Shown here piece after piece: positions 6,568-8,029 of a stretch of DNA of 8,029 nt (position 1 is its first letter; each line of letters starts with the position of its first letter). The notes beneath the pieces were generated by a model that searched no databases, was not told the origin of the DNA, and worked only from the letters and a program-made list of their open reading frames with translations. The position numbers were made by a program, and so were the translations under genes. Where the stretch lies: the NCBI GenBank assembly GCA_900554265.1, contig USGZ01000068.1, forward strand, positions 1-8,029, written 5' to 3'. Origin of the DNA: an uncultured Porphyromonadaceae bacterium (lineage in GTDB: Bacteria; Bacteroidota; Bacteroidia; Bacteroidales; Muribaculaceae).

Positions 6568-6585
6568 CGTTTTTCAATTAATGCG

Positions 6586-6616
6586 CAAAGATACGCAAAA
6601 TCCCTCGAAATTCAAT
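6586..6616 (-). promoter_or_regulatory. Bacteroidota-type sigma-ABfr promoter of the pheS operon
   Basis: The minus strand carries TATCTTTG at 6593-6586, a perfect match to the -7 consensus TAnnTTTG. ATTG at 6616-6613 matches the -33 consensus TTTG in three of four bases. The spacer is 19 bases, within the expected range. Transcription would start near 6579, leaving a leader of about 12 bases before the pheS ATG. No other promoter of similar quality was seen further down the operon. Confidence 0.75.
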
Positions 6617-6693
6617 ATTTTTCGGCTGGAGGGGGTGCTTTTCGAGGTATTCCGGAGATGCGGCAGGCATATGCGGGTACTGGTGGAGCGAAT

Positions 6694-6729
6694 AAAAAAT
6701 GCCCGGAAATCGGGAGAGATTTCCGGGCA
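6694..6729 (-). terminator. intrinsic terminator after the adhesin-like gene
   Basis: A perfect 12-bp inverted repeat (TGCCCGGAAATC at 6700-6711 and its complement at 6718-6729) encloses a 6-base loop. Six A on the plus strand at 6694-6699 give UUUUUU directly after the stem for minus-strand transcription. It lies about 20 bases after the stop codon at 6750 and separates that gene from the pheS promoter. There is no U-tract on the other side, so it acts in one direction only. Confidence 0.93.
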
Positions 6730-6749
6730 CGGTATTATTGGGGGCAAGC

Positions 6750-8029
6750 TTATCTGACGATGAGTTTGACGGTGCGTCCGTCGACTGTTACCAGATAAAT
6801 GCCTTCGGCGACGCCGATTTCCGTCCGGGCGGCGGCGACTGCCGAGAAAATGGTGCGTCCGTCGGCGGCGCATACCTGGACGGCCTTGTCGGCTGCGCCT
6901 TCGATTACGATTCGGCCGCCATCGCTGTAGACGCGGATGCCTGCGAGGATGCTGTCGATTCCGCTCATTTCGATGTTGTCGACTGAAACGGGTGCGGAGA
7001 AGCCCAGGTTATAGACGGCCAGCACGCTGTAGGTATGCGTGCCTTCGGGGGCCTCGCTGTCGAGGTAAGCTGTCTCGGACAGGGTTTCGGCATTGAGTTT
7101 CTCGCCGTTGCGGTAGATGTCGTAGCCCTTCAGCTCGAGCATGTCGTTTATGGAGCCGGCTTCGAAGGTGAAGTCGTCGAGCATGAGCATGAAAGCACCG
7201 GTGGCACAGCTGTGGACGGCCAGGTAGCGGGCTCCTGCGGGGAGTTCGGCATCATAGAGAGTCCAGTTGCCGGGCACGGCGTTTACGGTTTTCACGACAG
7301 TAAAGTCGGCGGGGCTGAGGCTTCCGGTACTGTAGCAGATTTCGATTTTTTCGGGCCATGAGGGGTTGTAGCTCTTGGCGTAGAAACTTACAGTCTGGGC
7401 GTTGCCGCTAAGGACGGGGCTGATTGCCCATTCGTCGGAGAGACCGTTGTCGGCTCGATAGACCGAGGCCAGGAAGCTGGTTCCGCTGTGGGCGTTGAAG
7501 GTCATGTTGTCGGCAAGACCGGCGGCTGCGGGTTCGAAGACAAAGAAGGAAGCGTTCGAGACGCCGGCAGTCAGGCCGGGGAGGGGATAGCCGCCGAGCG
7601 AGCCTATGGGCGACTGGTCGCCGTCGATGAACGTCCAGCCGTCGACATAATCGACGAAGGCGTCGGCATTTTCGAAGTTCTCGATTACCGTCGCGGCTTC
7701 TCCGCCGGCGATAACTGGTGCGTCCCAAGTCAGACTGGGACCTTCAGGGGTGCTTTCACCCTTGAGGTTGGCTACGGTCGGGTATACGCTGTGTTTCGGA
7801 GCGACGGTCACTTCGCCGGAGGTGTTGTTGTCCGTGTTGGTGTCGCCCTGGCAGCTTACGGTTGCCGAGAAGATTATCGGTTCCTCTGCGACCATGCTCA
7901 TCTGCATCGGGAACGAAACCAGGGAGTTGCGTCCGGCGCGGATGGCGTCGACGGTGAAGCTTGCGGTCTTCTCGCCGTCGGCGAAGAGATCGACGTTGAT
8001 GCCGGCGATATCGGCGGGAGTGTTGTTGC
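6750..8029 (-). CDS. large secreted adhesin-like protein, C-terminal part, with sorting-type domain
   Basis: The frame is open to the right edge, so 425 residues are visible and the start is outside the window; the ATG at 7907 is internal. Residues 1-75 resemble a CARDB/Ig-like repeat, with the NNT start and the GDTNTDNNTSGEVTV end typical of tandem copies. After a linker with SLTWDAP come residues about 115-290, which resemble the Cleaved_Adhesin domain of Porphyromonas gingipains and haemagglutinins: an ENFEN start, GWTFIDGD, DEWAISPVLS, then LPAGARYLAVHSC and LMLDDFTFEAG at its end. Residues about 298-348 are FnIII-like (GYDIYRNGEKL). Residues about 355-425 are a T9SS-type C-terminal domain (RVYSDGGRIVI, AADGRTIF, GIYLVTVDGRTVKLIVR). 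It is probably surface-exposed, binding protein or carbohydrate, or the tail of a protease. No catalytic domain is visible. It is followed by its own terminator. Confidence 0.9.
   Translation of the reverse strand, partial: NNTPADIAGINVDLFADGEKTASFTVDAIRAGRNSLVSFPMQMSMVAEEPIIFSATVSCQGDTNTDNNTSGEVTVAPKHSVYPTVANLKGESTPEGPSLTWDAPVIAGGEAATVIENFENADAFVDYVDGWTFIDGDQSPIGSLGGYPLPGLTAGVSNASFFVFEPAAAGLADNMTFNAHSGTSFLASVYRADNGLSDEWAISPVLSGNAQTVSFYAKSYNPSWPEKIEICYSTGSLSPADFTVVKTVNAVPGNWTLYDAELPAGARYLAVHSCATGAFMLMLDDFTFEAGSINDMLELKGYDIYRNGEKLNAETLSETAYLDSEAPEGTHTYSVLAVYNLGFSAPVSVDNIEMSGIDSILAGIRVYSDGGRIVIEGAADKAVQVCAADGRTIFSAVAAARTEIGVAEGIYLVTVDGRTVKLIVR

Noticed and set aside
6630..6693. Possible small RNA or further gene between the terminator and the pheS promoter
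   Set aside because: No coding frame with a plausible start, no further hairpin and no second promoter could be seen in these roughly 60 bases.
4906..6798. Plus-strand open frame of 630 codons
   Set aside because: It is antisense to nth, pheS, the pheS promoter and the terminator. Long antisense frames arise from the codon bias of this high-GC sequence, and no family motif or start signal was seen.
7905..7907. Start codon of the adhesin-like gene at 7907
   Set aside because: The frame continues open for 40 more codons to the window edge, and the upstream residues complete a CARDB-like repeat, so this ATG is internal.

Overview
The window reads as a GC-rich Bacteroidota genome, most likely order Bacteroidales. 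Four things point there. Two surface proteins end in domains that resemble type IX secretion (T9SS) C-terminal sorting domains. One protein is a BspA-like leucine-rich repeat protein and another carries a cleaved-adhesin-like domain. TrmB, PheS and Mrp have sequence details I associate with this phylum. The pheS promoter matches the Bacteroidota -33/-7 pattern (TTTG / TAnnTTTG) rather than -35/-10. The genus cannot be fixed from this window.

Every gene lies on the minus strand, so transcription runs from position 8029 towards 1. The upstream unit (6750-8029) is the C-terminal 425 residues of a large secreted protein: a CARDB/Ig-like repeat, a cleaved-adhesin-like jelly-roll domain, an FnIII-like segment and a C-terminal sorting-type domain. 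It ends at a textbook intrinsic terminator with a 12-bp perfect stem followed by six U.

A new unit begins at the promoter just upstream of pheS and runs, with only short gaps or overlaps, through pheS (Phe-tRNA synthetase alpha), nth (endonuclease III), a LacX-type aldose 1-epimerase, a BspA-like LRR surface protein, trmB (tRNA m7G46 methyltransferase), mrp (P-loop ATPase of iron-sulfur biogenesis), aroQ (type II dehydroquinase) and the first 34 codons of an NAD(P)-binding epimerase/dehydratase-like gene. Junctions are an 18-nt gap (pheS/nth), a 4-nt ATGA overlap (nth/lacX), a 58-nt gap (lacX/LRR), a 1-nt TGATG overlap (LRR/trmB), a 1-nt gap (trmB/mrp), a 15-nt gap (mrp/aroQ) and a 17-nt overlap (aroQ/epimerase). 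This looks like one housekeeping operon into which a secreted LRR gene has been placed.

The functions are mixed: translation (pheS, trmB), DNA repair (nth, a 4Fe-4S enzyme), Fe-S handling (mrp), the shikimate pathway (aroQ), sugar anomer interconversion (lacX-like) and cell-surface interaction (LRR and adhesin proteins). I found no RNA genes, CRISPR, insertion sequences or phage genes, and no convincing undescribed system. The points most worth a second look are the cysteine-free Mrp, the LRR gene coupled to trmB, and the altered active-site loop in AroQ. No gene-free stretch exceeds 300 bases; the longest is about 180 bases (6568-6749) and holds the terminator and the pheS promoter.
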